Source of the DNA: Bog-756 sp963806455
GTDB lineage: Bacteria; Actinomycetota; Acidimicrobiia; Acidimicrobiales; RAAP-2
DNA: 64,000 bases
NCBI GenBank assembly: GCA_963806455.1
Contig: CAWDXZ010000006.1
Span: 496,001-560,000 of the forward strand
Direction: 5' to 3'
Shown piece after piece: positions 49,563 to 58,029 of this stretch; positions within the stretch are counted from its first letter, which is position 1; every line of letters starts with the position of its first letter. The translations under genes and the position numbers were made by a program. Below the pieces are notes generated by a model. It ran no database searches. It was not told the origin of the DNA and saw only the letters and a list, made by a program, of their open reading frames with translations.

Positions 49563-50399
49563 CTACTGGCGCTCTCGCATGGGCTCCACCGGAACCCGTA
49601 TCCCGAGACGGCCCGAGGCCCCGTCACGCAGGCCGTCGATGATGGCACCCAGACGGGTGAGCCGGCCCTCCGGCTCACGCAGGATGGCCCGCCCGATCAG
49701 CTTCGACACATTGCGGGGGTAGAGCCCGAGCCGGCGTTTCACGTACAGATGGACGTACAGCATGTTGCGAGCCTCGTAGTAGTACTTCCACACCGGTACG
49801 CCCACCCCGTGGCGGATGGAGTCGTGACTGACCACCGCATCGCCCACCACCCGGATGGGGAAGCCCGCCTCGGGGATGCGCCATTGCAGGTACTCGGTGT
49901 CCTCGGCCCACCAGAACAGCTCCTCCATGGGCAGGCCGACCTTCTCGATGATCTCCCGGGAGACGAGAAAGCCGCACCACGAGGGCCACGCCCCGAAGGA
50001 GCCGTCCACCTGGTACGAGACGGGGAACACGTATGCCGACACCGGATCCTTGTCGGCCACCACCCAGAGGCGTTCGAGGCATTCGGGGTCGGGGAGCATG
50101 TCGTCGTCCAGCACCCAGGCATGGGGGTAGCCGTCCTTCAGGAACCGGTCCAGCCCCAGGGCGTACCCGCCGGCCGGTCCTCCGTTGATGTCCGACCGCA
50201 GCAGCGAGATGTTGTCGAGGAGAAGGTCGTAGGCACGGAGGTCCACCGGAGGCGTGCTGGCGTTGTCGACCACCAAGACCGCCACCGGTGGGCAGGTCTG
50301 GGCGGCGATGGCCCGCAGGCACCGGTCGAGCGAGTTCGGCGCGTTGTGGGTGAGTACCACCGCCATCGCCTGACGCCCGTGCTCACCCGGTGACGGCAT
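49563..50399 (-). CDS. GT2 glycosyltransferase, rhamnosyl/galactofuranosyl-type
   Basis: 278 residues from ATG 50399 with AAGGAGG just upstream; a GTG at 50402 is also possible. AVVLTHNAPNSLDRCLRAI at the start, VLVVDNASTPP, INGGPAGGYALGL, the metal site VLDDDMLPDP, and the acceptor/catalytic region FWWAEDTEYLQW are typical of WbbL/GlfT-like GT2 enzymes. Soluble or peripheral. It overlaps the end of the methyltransferase gene by 17 bases and is likely co-transcribed with it. Confidence 0.87.
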   Translation of the reverse strand: MPSPGEHGRQAMAVVLTHNAPNSLDRCLRAIAAQTCPPVAVLVVDNASTPPVDLRAYDLLLDNISLLRSDINGGPAGGYALGLDRFLKDGYPHAWVLDDDMLPDPECLERLWVVADKDPVSAYVFPVSYQVDGSFGAWPSWCGFLVSREIIEKVGLPMEELFWWAEDTEYLQWRIPEAGFPIRVVGDAVVSHDSIRHGVGVPVWKYYYEARNMLYVHLYVKRRLGLYPRNVSKLIGRAILREPEGRLTRLGAIIDGLRDGASGRLGIRVPVEPMRERQ

Positions 50400-51372
50400 C
50401 ACCCCTCCTTGACGGCCGGTGGGCCAGGATGAACCAGCCCGTCTCGTCCCGGGCGGCGTCCACCGTCAAGCCGGCCTCGGGAAACCACTCCTCCAGATCA
50501 TCCCAGACATAGCGGTGCTCGACGGGCGCGCTCAGGCGGTCGAACGTGTCGAGCACCAGACTGCGGAAGGGCTTGTCCCGGTAGGTGTCCATGGGCAGGT
50601 CGGCCAGGACGGCCACGCCGTGAGCCTGGCCCCAGCGCCCGGGCACCACCATCCCGCCATAGAGGCAGGCGGCGATCGGGGTGGCCAGGGCCTTGAGCAC
50701 GCCGTGGGGCAGCCGGACGGTCACCGCCCGGAGGGCGGCAGACAGCCGCAGGCCGACCGCCCGGACGCCCATGGTCGGCGGCCGGCTGTAGAGATAGAGC
50801 AACATCTGGCCCCCCGGGGCCAGATAGGTGGCCAGCCGACGGAAGCCCTCCCGGGGATCGTCGAGATGATGGAGCACCCCCAGGCTGGAGATGAAGTCGA
50901 AGCTGTCGGGGGCGAACGGCGCCGAGCGCAGGTCGGACCGCACCACCACGACGTTGGGGAGATCGGCCAGATTTCTGGCCGCCGCCACCACCGCCTCCGA
51001 GCCGTCCAGGGCCACCTCGGCCGCCAGGTGGCGGGCCAGCATCCTGGTGAACCGGCCCTTCCCGCATCCGGCGTCGAGACCGACCTTCCCCTCGAGAGCG
51101 GCGAGGTCGAGGTCGCGGAAGTAGATCGCCGCGAACCGCTCGTCCTCCTCGCGGACCTCGTCGAAGGCGTTCCACTCGTAGCCGAAGCTCTCCAACGTCC
51201 TTCCGGTGGTGCCTCCGGGGTCGGTCTCGCCCGAGAAGTCGAGGTACCCGTCACGGCAGGCGAACCGGTGGCCGTTCCGGCAACCGACCCCGCTCACCGC
51301 ACCGTGCTCCACTCCCTCCCCGCAGTGCGGGCACCTGATCCGATCGACGAGCCGATCCCGTGCTACCTGCAT
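50383..51372 (-). CDS. SAM-dependent methyltransferase with N-terminal zinc ribbon
   Basis: 329 residues from ATG 51372, preceded by GGAGGAGGAG; GTG 51387 is an in-frame alternative. N-terminus: CPHCGEG then GCRNGHRFACRDGYLDF, a zinc-ribbon-like lead. Class I core: GLDAGCGKGRFTRML, ALDGSEAVV, FDFISSLGVLHHLDDP and APGGQMLLYLY. A C-terminal extension of about 120 residues (TYRDKPFRSLVLDTFDRL) is common in methyltransferases of glycan clusters. The substrate is unknown. It leads the leftward pair with the GT2. Confidence 0.87.
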   Translation of the reverse strand: MQVARDRLVDRIRCPHCGEGVEHGAVSGVGCRNGHRFACRDGYLDFSGETDPGGTTGRTLESFGYEWNAFDEVREEDERFAAIYFRDLDLAALEGKVGLDAGCGKGRFTRMLARHLAAEVALDGSEAVVAAARNLADLPNVVVVRSDLRSAPFAPDSFDFISSLGVLHHLDDPREGFRRLATYLAPGGQMLLYLYSRPPTMGVRAVGLRLSAALRAVTVRLPHGVLKALATPIAACLYGGMVVPGRWGQAHGVAVLADLPMDTYRDKPFRSLVLDTFDRLSAPVEHRYVWDDLEEWFPEAGLTVDAARDETGWFILAHRPSRRGDAVTG

Positions 51373-51387
51373 CTCCTCCTCCGGCAC

Positions 51388-51720
51388 CCAACCCCCCGTT
51401 CGATGTCGCCCCGGTGCCGCCGCACACTACCTTCGTCTCGCCCCTCCCATGCTGGCACGCTTCGTCTCGCCCCTCCCATGCTGGCACGCTGGGAGACCGG
51501 CCAGCCGCCGGCGAACGGGGGCGGCCGAGACATCGGCCAGAACAGAACAACAGGCCGGCGCAGATCAACGAGCCGGACCACATGGGCTGGTCCGAAGGGC
51601 CTTTGTTAGCATGTCACCCATGAGGGGTGCGCGGAACCGTTCGGGGCGCGGTCCGGGGGACGGTCCGGGGGCCGTCAGGCCACGGCCGGGCACCGGCATG
51701 CGCCCGACCGGACGGTTGGT
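51388..51720. other. Divergent intergenic region with 29-bp tandem repeat
   Basis: About 330 bases between the divergent methyltransferase and GT2 genes. No supported ORF. It contains a perfect 29-bp duplication (51432-51489) and several GGTCCGGGG-like runs near 51650-51670. Promoters for both directions are expected here. Confidence 0.5.
51432..51489. repeat. Perfect 29-bp tandem duplication
   Basis: Unit TTCGTCTCGCCCCTCCCATG continuing to CTGGCACGC occupies 51432-51460 and is repeated without change at 51461-51489, in the divergent intergenic region. Confidence 0.97.
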
Positions 51721-52671
51721 GTGCGGACCCGCAGGCTGAGCGTCGTCCTGCCCACCCACAACCGGGCCGGGCAGCTGGCGCGCGCCGCCGCCTCCGTGTT
51801 GACGCAGGGGTTCCCCGACATCGAGCTGGTGATCGTGGACGACGGGTCGACCGACGACACCCCCGAGGTGATCGACCGGTTGTCCGCCGACCCCCGCGTG
51901 CGGATCGTAGGCAACGAGGAACCGAGGGGCCCGGGTGGCGCCCGCAATCAAGGCATCGATGCGGCTCAGGGAGAGCTGCTCGGCTTCTGCGACGCCGACG
52001 ACGAGTGGTTGCCCGGTGCGGCGAACATCCTCGTCGGGCACCTCGAGTCGGACCGGCAGCTCGGGGCCGTCACCTCGTGGCACCGGGTCATCCCGAGCCG
52101 CACCGCCCAGACGGTGGACTACCGGGGACCACTCGAGTTCGGGGCGGACGAGCTCCTGTGGTTCAACTTCGTGGCCCTGCCCTTCGTCGTCCGCCGATGC
52201 TGCTTTCCCGGTCTGCAGTTCGACGAGGACCTTCCCGCATGCGAGGATTGGGACCTGCTCCTCAGATGCGCGCAGCTCAAGACGATCGAGGCCGTCCCGC
52301 ACGTGCTGTACGCCCGCCATCAACACGGAGGCCCGAGGGCCACCTCGACGGGCTCGGGTCATCGGCGCGGTAGACGGGGATTCCTCGAGAAGCATGGCGC
52401 GATCATGACGCCGGCCTGTCGCATCTACCACCAGGCCGTGCTGACCCGACTGGCGCGGGGCCGGAAGGCCATGGTCACGGCGGTTGCCTCCGAGGCACGG
52501 GACTCACCGGTGACGGCCACCACGGTCGGGTCGGCGCTGGCCCTGAGCTACACCGCCGCCGCGGTGGGGAGGCGACGCAAGGATCCCGGGCTCCCCGCCC
52601 GTTCGCTCTGCCGGTTCCTTCGATGGGAGCGCCCGGGGTCGTGGGCGGGGGGGTCGGGTCATGCCCGTTGA
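51721..52671 (+). CDS. GT2 glycosyltransferase
   Basis: 316 residues. RLSVVLPTHNRAGQLARA, LVIVDDGSTDDTPEV, GGARNQGIDAAQGEL, the metal site FCDADDEWLPGA, and ACEDWDLLLRCAQ are standard for GT2 family A glycosyltransferases. The C-terminal 90 residues are basic and Ala-rich. GTG 51721 has no clear ribosome site. The end overlaps the next gene (sulfotransferase, ATG 52661) by 11 bases, linking sugar transfer with sulfation. Confidence 0.87.
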   Translation: MRTRRLSVVLPTHNRAGQLARAAASVLTQGFPDIELVIVDDGSTDDTPEVIDRLSADPRVRIVGNEEPRGPGGARNQGIDAAQGELLGFCDADDEWLPGAANILVGHLESDRQLGAVTSWHRVIPSRTAQTVDYRGPLEFGADELLWFNFVALPFVVRRCCFPGLQFDEDLPACEDWDLLLRCAQLKTIEAVPHVLYARHQHGGPRATSTGSGHRRGRRGFLEKHGAIMTPACRIYHQAVLTRLARGRKAMVTAVASEARDSPVTATTVGSALALSYTAAAVGRRRKDPGLPARSLCRFLRWERPGSWAGGSGHAR

Positions 52672-53641
52672 GGGTCGTCCGGTGCTCGTTGCCGGACTGC
52701 CGCGTTCCGGCACGACGTGGACCTTGCAGGTGCTCGGTCGGAGCCCGGGCGCCCGGCGGGTCCCCGAGCCGGACAACGAGGACAAGTACCCGGCTGCCAT
52801 CCACGCCAAGCACCGTCTGGGTCGCTACCCCAGTCTCGTCCCCGGCCAACGGTGCCGCTCCTACCGCCGTCTGTGGGCGTGGATCCTCGCCGGCGGTTAC
52901 GAACCCGCCCGCTCCCACTGGGCCCGTCGGATCCTCGGCCCCGGTGAGCGCGAGCGCATCTTCGAAGGCAAGCGTGACCTCACCACGTTCCTGGCGGCCA
53001 GCCTGGCTCGGGACCCGGCCACAAGGTCGCGGCCACCCGATGGCGCCCCTCACTCACGCGTGGTCGCCAAGTCGATCCACGCCCAGCTGGCCTTGGAGTG
53101 GATCGATTCACAGTTCGATGTCGACATGCTGGTGCTCCTCCGCCACCCGGCCAACGTGTTGGCCAGCTGGATGGAGGTGAAGATCAAGGACTCGCGCAAC
53201 TCCACGCTCGAGACACGGCCCGACATCAGGGAGCGCTATGTCCGGCGGTGGGGCGTACCCCTTCCCGGTCCGGACCCCATCGAACAGATGAGCTGGCGCA
53301 TCGGTCTCCTGTTGGCCGCCCTCGAGGAGGCGCTGGCCCGCAACCCGGGGTGGCACGTTCGGACCCACGAGGACCTCTGTGCGAATCCGCATGCAGAGTT
53401 CCGCCGCCTCTACGCCGACCTCGGCCTCGACTGGAGTGAGGCGACCGAGGCTTACCTCCAGGACCACGACGCCCCGGGCGAAGGGTTCATGCTGCACCGG
53501 GTGGCGGCGGAATTGTCCGACTCGTGGCAGAGACGCCTCGACGACGAGCAGCTGGCCACCTTGCAACGGGTTCTGTCGTGGTTCCCGGTCGCCCAGTGGT
53601 CCGATCAGGACTTCGAGCGGACCTCACCGCGGGAGCGCTGA
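52661..53641 (+). CDS. Sulfotransferase family protein
   Basis: 326 residues. VLVAGLPRSGTTWTLQVLG (PAPS phosphate loop GLPRSGTTW at 12-20), VVAKSIHAQLALEW, and the 3'-phosphate-binding LVLLRHPANVLASWME, with VRTHEDLCANPHAEFRRLYADLGL near the C-terminus, are typical of carbohydrate sulfotransferases. Overlaps the GT2 by 11 bases. A 6-bp hairpin in the 35 bases after the stop may end transcription from both directions. Confidence 0.87.
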   Translation: MPVEGRPVLVAGLPRSGTTWTLQVLGRSPGARRVPEPDNEDKYPAAIHAKHRLGRYPSLVPGQRCRSYRRLWAWILAGGYEPARSHWARRILGPGERERIFEGKRDLTTFLAASLARDPATRSRPPDGAPHSRVVAKSIHAQLALEWIDSQFDVDMLVLLRHPANVLASWMEVKIKDSRNSTLETRPDIRERYVRRWGVPLPGPDPIEQMSWRIGLLLAALEEALARNPGWHVRTHEDLCANPHAEFRRLYADLGLDWSEATEAYLQDHDAPGEGFMLHRVAAELSDSWQRRLDDEQLATLQRVLSWFPVAQWSDQDFERTSPRER

Positions 53642-53653
53642 GCGGGCCCGGCC

Positions 53654-53670
53654 CCACCGCTCCTCGGTGG
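53654..53670. terminator. Candidate hairpin between convergent sulfotransferase genes
   Basis: CCACCG-CTCCT-CGGTGG is a perfect 6-bp stem with a 5-base loop, in the 35-base gap between two converging genes. No U-run follows, so it is at best an actinobacterial-type non-canonical terminator. Confidence 0.35.
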
Positions 53671-53676
53671 CGACCG

Positions 53677-54561
53677 CTACTCCGACCGGTCCGTCCACAT
53701 CTCGTAGCCGAGCAGCTCGAACAACTCGCGGTTGTGCGGTTCGAAGTGCGCCTCCAGCTCGATCAGCAGCCGCTCGCTCTCCTTGTCCCATCGTTTGGCA
53801 CTATTGGCCACCGGGTACGGCAGATGGTGGGGCGGGAGGTCCAGCCAGTCGAGCACGCGGCGAGGTTCGGCGGGATCGACGTAGAGCTTCTCGCTCTCCA
53901 GGACGAGAATCCGGTCACGGCCGACGGCCTCGAACCAACGGCGCAACTGCGGCGCGTATTCGCCACGGGCGACGTAGGAGAATGCCATGTGCTCGGGGCT
54001 GCGCTCCCCCCGCAGCACCCGTTCGTTTTCGGCCGCCAGGCGCACTCCCTCCAGCTCGAGAGCCCGTTCGAGCGGCTCGGTCTCCCACAGGTGGCGCTGG
54101 CGCCAGAGCCAGTACTGGGAGATGGCCCGCTGCGCCGGCTCCCGTAACAGCACAATGAATCGGGTATCCGGGGGGAGGTCCCTGGCCGCCCGAGCCGGAG
54201 CCAGGGGATGGAACAGCATGTACGGACAGGACTCGCCGGTGATCCGACCCGACCGCTTGAACGGGAAGTGCGCCCGGTACCAGCGCATCCCGTGGTGGTA
54301 GTAGTCGTCGAAGTAATGGACCTCCTTCTTCAACCCGGGAGCCACCCCCGGATGGGACATCAGCCATCGGTACAGCGACGTCGTCCCACCGCGCTGGGTC
54401 CCGAGGATCACGAAATCCGGCAACGAGCGGAGGTCGGCGGTGCTGTAGCGGCCGGCGAAGGTGAGCGAACGACGGGCACGCTGGCTGACCCGCCGGGACA
54501 GAGGTCGCCTCGGTGGGGCCGTACGGCCCTCGGTGGCCTTCGGGTCGGCCGGGGCGGTCAC
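53677..54561 (-). CDS. Sulfotransferase family protein (heparan-type Sulfotransfer_1)
   Basis: 294 residues from GTG 54561, which overlaps the AsnB stop (GTGA); a longer frame from 54594 exists. FVILGTQRGGTTSLYRWLMSH (phosphate loop at 54-62), KKEVHYFDDYY and RFIVLLREPAQRAISQYW (3'-phosphate site, about 135-151) match the heparan N-deacetylase/sulfotransferase-like bacterial group. The basic N-terminal 40 residues show no signal peptide, so it is cytosolic. It likely sulfates a sugar of the exported polymer. Co-transcribed with asnB. Confidence 0.88.
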   Translation of the reverse strand: MTAPADPKATEGRTAPPRRPLSRRVSQRARRSLTFAGRYSTADLRSLPDFVILGTQRGGTTSLYRWLMSHPGVAPGLKKEVHYFDDYYHHGMRWYRAHFPFKRSGRITGESCPYMLFHPLAPARAARDLPPDTRFIVLLREPAQRAISQYWLWRQRHLWETEPLERALELEGVRLAAENERVLRGERSPEHMAFSYVARGEYAPQLRRWFEAVGRDRILVLESEKLYVDPAEPRRVLDWLDLPPHHLPYPVANSAKRWDKESERLLIELEAHFEPHNRELFELLGYEMWTDRSE

Positions 54562-56528
54562 CGGGCGGACCCCGGCGCCCACCGATCCAACCACGACTGC
54601 AGCGCCAACACGTCCCAGAGCTCATAGGCCAGGTCGCGGCGGCCGGTGAGGTGATGCCGCCAGGCCTGTCGGATCGGTGCGGGATCGAGCAGGCCCTGTT
54701 GCCGCAGCCGGCGTTCCCCCAGCAGCTCCTCGGCCCAGGGACGCAGCGGCCCGCGCAGCCATGACCCGATCGGTAGCCCGAACCCCATCTTCGGGCGATC
54801 GACCAGCCTCGGCGGGACATGTCGGTAGAGGACCTGGCGGAGGACCCATTTGGTCACCCCTCCCCGGAGCTTGGCCTCCAGGGGCAGCCGCCAGGCCATG
54901 GTGAACACGTCGCGGTCGAGGAAGGGGGCCCGGGTCTCGAGCGACACCGCCATGGCGGCGCGGTCCAGCTTGGTGAGGATGTCGTCGGGCAGGTAGCCGG
55001 ACACGTCGAGCCAGAGCATCTGCTCGGTGATACCGGTGAGATCGGGACCTCTGACCACCCCCGGGCCCGGCGACCCGTTCCGCGAGGCCTCGAGGACGAC
55101 GGACTCGGCATCCGGCCAGTGCGACACCAGGGCCGTGTAGGCGTCCTCGGGACGATCGGAAGCGAGCACCCGGCCGACCTTGGCCACCTTGGTCGCAGGG
55201 TTGCGGATCCGCCATCGGACCGGCAGCAGAGCGGTCACCCGTGCCACCCCGTCGACCAAACCGGGTGGGAGGCGCTCGAGCGCAGCGCCGGCGCCCTTCC
55301 GGACCGGTGCCGGGAGCACGGTCGACCGCGCCCACAGCCGTTCCAACCAGGCATGCCGGTTGTAGCCGGCAAACAGCTCGTCGCCGCCGTCGCCCGAGAG
55401 CGAGACGGTCACCGCCGACCGGGCCAACCGGCTGACCAGGAGCTCGGGAATCTGTGAGATGTCACCGAAGGGCTCGTCCCAGATGTCGGGCAGGCCGGGG
55501 ATGACCTCAGCCGCGTCCCCGTCGCTGACATCGACCGCCGTGTGGTCGGTGCCGAGGTGGGCGGCCACCGCGGCGGCCTCGGCCGATTCGTCGAAGGCCC
55601 GGTCGGAGAACCCGACGGTGAAGGTGCGGACCGGCCGGCGGCTGTGTCGCTGCATGAGGGCGACCACCAGGCTCGAGTCCACCCCACCGGAGAGGAAGGC
55701 CCCGAGCGGGACGTCGGCCACCATCCGGGCCTCCACCGCGGCGCCCAGCACCTCCTCCACCGCATCGGTCAGCACCTGGTCCGAACCGTCGAGCGTCAGG
55801 GAGCGGGCCTCTTCGATCGCCGCCCGGACCGACCAGTACTGCCGTAGCGAGGGACCGGAACCTGCGCCGGCCGATGCGGCGAAGGTGGCCACCTGGCCCG
55901 GTCTCAGCTTGGACGAGCCCCGGTACACGGTCACCGGGGCGGGGATGCAATTGCGGCGCAGGTAGAGCGCCAGAGCGTCGCGATCCAGCTCGGAGTCGAA
56001 CCCGGGCAGCCGGGCCATGGCCTTGAGCTCGGAGGCGAACGCCAGCCGGCCTCCCACCCACCCGTAGTAGAGGGGCTTCTCGCCGAAGCGGTCCCGGGCC
56101 AGATGGAGCTCACGGCGATGGGTGTCCCAGGTGGCGAAGGCGAACATGCCCTCACACGAGTCGAGAGCACGATCGAGACCCCAGAGCCGGATGGCCTCGA
56201 GCAGGACCTCGGTGTCCGAACCGCCGCGGAACACCGCGCCTTGATCCTCCAGGCGACGGCGCAGCGCCATGAAGTTGTAGATCTCCCCGTTGTAGGAGAG
56301 GACCCAGCGACCGTCGGGAGAGACCATGGGCTGGTGGCCCTCCGGTCCGAGGGCCACCACGGCCAGCCGCTGATGTCCGAACGCCAGCTGTCCGTCCGGG
56401 TCCACCCACAGGCCTCTGTCATCGGGGCCGCGGTGACTGATCGAGGCGGCCATGTCCATCGCCATCCGCCCGAGTTGCTCGGGAGGCGTGGTCCGACCGG
56501 GATCGAGCAGCCCGGCTATCCCGCACAT
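54558..56528 (-). CDS. asnB: Asparagine synthase (glutamine-hydrolysing) family
   Basis: 656 residues. Cys2 in MCGIAGLLDPG is the N-terminal nucleophile of class II glutamine amidotransferases, followed by ISHRGPDDRG, LSYNGEIYNF and SDTEVLLEAI. The synthetase half has the PP-loop GAFLSGGVDSSLVVAL and LSGDGGDELFAGYNRHAW. Domain order and length fit AsnB. Relatives in O-antigen and capsule clusters amidate sugar carboxylates rather than aspartate, and the location here favours that. It leads an operon with the GTGA-coupled sulfotransferase. Confidence 0.9.
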   Translation of the reverse strand: MCGIAGLLDPGRTTPPEQLGRMAMDMAASISHRGPDDRGLWVDPDGQLAFGHQRLAVVALGPEGHQPMVSPDGRWVLSYNGEIYNFMALRRRLEDQGAVFRGGSDTEVLLEAIRLWGLDRALDSCEGMFAFATWDTHRRELHLARDRFGEKPLYYGWVGGRLAFASELKAMARLPGFDSELDRDALALYLRRNCIPAPVTVYRGSSKLRPGQVATFAASAGAGSGPSLRQYWSVRAAIEEARSLTLDGSDQVLTDAVEEVLGAAVEARMVADVPLGAFLSGGVDSSLVVALMQRHSRRPVRTFTVGFSDRAFDESAEAAAVAAHLGTDHTAVDVSDGDAAEVIPGLPDIWDEPFGDISQIPELLVSRLARSAVTVSLSGDGGDELFAGYNRHAWLERLWARSTVLPAPVRKGAGAALERLPPGLVDGVARVTALLPVRWRIRNPATKVAKVGRVLASDRPEDAYTALVSHWPDAESVVLEASRNGSPGPGVVRGPDLTGITEQMLWLDVSGYLPDDILTKLDRAAMAVSLETRAPFLDRDVFTMAWRLPLEAKLRGGVTKWVLRQVLYRHVPPRLVDRPKMGFGLPIGSWLRGPLRPWAEELLGERRLRQQGLLDPAPIRQAWRHHLTGRRDLAYELWDVLALQSWLDRWAPGSAR

Positions 56529-56989
56529 GGTTCAGCGTGCGGTTCGAACCGACCCCTGCCTCCGCCGCCGGAGCCTTGCGCTTCGCCCCCGGAACGGACC
56601 ATCGGGAGATCATCGGCGTCATGGCCGGCCCCGTCAAATAGGGCAGGTCCGCCGGGTCTCGACGCGCCTCTCTTGTGGGGGCCGCTCCGCCTGTGGCATC
56701 CTTCCGCGGTGGCTGCGGGGGACGTCACGGGAACCGGCTCGTGCGAAGCAGGCGCCGAGGCCGGCACCGACCGGTGGTGCGACCGATGACCGCCGACCCC
56801 GCGGCGACCGTCCGTCCTGGCGTCCGCACGGAGCCACGATCTCGACCACGGATCCCGTTCGAGTTGGAACCCCAGGTCAGAGCGGGCCTGGTGACCCCCT
56901 TGGAGCCCGCGCCGGCCGTGGCGACCCGCTCGACCCGCATCAACCTGTCCCTGTCGACCCACCTCCTCCTACTCGGTGGCCGACGCCTC
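56529..56989. other. 461-base region without a supported gene
   Basis: Between asnB (leftward) and the GT2 at 56990 (leftward). Open frames on either strand are Pro/Arg-rich and show no family features. The right end holds a 21-bp tandem repeat (56965-57006). The asnB promoter should lie just left of the middle of this gap. Confidence 0.5.
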
Positions 56990-57006
56990 CTACTCGGTGG
57001 CTGACG
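56965..57006. repeat. 21-bp tandem duplication spanning a stop codon
   Basis: CCTCCTACTCGGTGGCCGAC and one further base (56965-56985) is repeated with one change at 56986-57006. The second copy contains the last codons and stop of the GT2 gene (SATE-stop on the minus strand), so the duplicate lies immediately beyond the stop. Confidence 0.93.
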
Positions 57007-57991
57007 CGTCCCGGGCCGTCGACGCGAACTCCCCCACCTTTCGCGAGTAGCGCGGGTGCTCCCCCAGGCGCCCCAACATGCCGTCCCACAGCCCGCGGGC
57101 GATGGCCGACCGCTCCGCTCCGCGGCGCGCCCGTTGGAGATGGCGAAGGGAGTAGAGCGCATGCCAGGCGTACCAATCGGGTCGGCCGTGCCGGCGGGCC
57201 AGCTCGATCGAGTTGCGGGCGTGGTAGTAGCTGCGCCACGACTCATCGACATCGCCCGGGCGGGCCGATCCGATGGCCCGCCGACGGCCGACCGACGTCT
57301 GCTGGTCCGCCACGGCCCGGGCGGCCTCACCGTCCACCACGACCCGAAAGCCGGCCTTCCTCACCCGACAGAAGAAGTCGAAGTCCTCGAGCCCGAAGAA
57401 CAGGCGCTCATCGGGGAGCACTCCGGCCTCGAACACCGACCGCGACACCAGCGTCGCCCCCCAGCAGGCAACGTCCACCGGAGTCAGTTCGCCAGGTGGG
57501 CCGACCGGGGGTACTACATTGACCGTATGGGCCCCCCGGCCGACGAAGTTCCTGCCGTAGGCCACGACCGCCCCGACTGGGGATGCCGAGGATTCGGCCT
57601 GCCGGACCCGGCGCAGGACCGAGGCCACCCGGGGGGAGGGCAGGTCGAAGAGACCGATGTCGTCCTCGCAGAGATAGGCCCACCGGGTGTCGGGATCGGC
57701 GAACGCCGCCTCCATACCGGCCCGGAAACCGCCGGCCGGGCCTCGGTTGGCGGGCAGCCGGACCATGCGCACGGCCGCCTCCAGCGCCGGGTCGTCGAGC
57801 CCGCCCGGCCCGTTGACCACCGCGACCACCTGGTCGCCGCGGAACGCCTCGGACCCGAGCAGCGAACGCACCACGTCACCGGCGAGTCGTGGCCGCATGT
57901 GGGTGAGGACGATCGCCGTCACCCGGGCCGGGTCGAGCTGATCGGTCCGCCGGCCCTCACCGGCCCCTCGTTCCCCAGTCATGCCTGCCAC
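56990..57991 (-). CDS. GT2 glycosyltransferase, rhamnosyl/galactofuranosyl-type
   Basis: 333 residues (GTG 57991; ATG 57982 also possible). VTAIVLTHMRPRLAGDVV, VVAVVNGPGGL, LPANRGPAGGFRAGM, the metal site LCEDDIGLFD, and LFFGLEDFDFFCRV are the marks of the WbbL/GlfT-like GT2 subgroup, as at 49563. A C-terminal amphipathic part of about 80 residues with YYHARNSIELARRHG is also shared in type. It acts on a lipid-linked or growing chain in the cytoplasm. Divergent from the GT2 at 58030 with 38 bases between. Confidence 0.87.
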   Translation of the reverse strand: MAGMTGERGAGEGRRTDQLDPARVTAIVLTHMRPRLAGDVVRSLLGSEAFRGDQVVAVVNGPGGLDDPALEAAVRMVRLPANRGPAGGFRAGMEAAFADPDTRWAYLCEDDIGLFDLPSPRVASVLRRVRQAESSASPVGAVVAYGRNFVGRGAHTVNVVPPVGPPGELTPVDVACWGATLVSRSVFEAGVLPDERLFFGLEDFDFFCRVRKAGFRVVVDGEAARAVADQQTSVGRRRAIGSARPGDVDESWRSYYHARNSIELARRHGRPDWYAWHALYSLRHLQRARRGAERSAIARGLWDGMLGRLGEHPRYSRKVGEFASTARDASATE

Positions 57992-58029
57992 ACGGGATCA
58001 GGCTAACAATGCCAGCCGGGCGAGGGTAG

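Noticed and set aside
56675..57004. 109-codon plus-strand open frame in the asnB-GT2 gap
   Set aside because: No ribosome site, Pro/Arg-rich, its end is formed by the 21-bp tandem repeat and it overlaps the real GT2 end.
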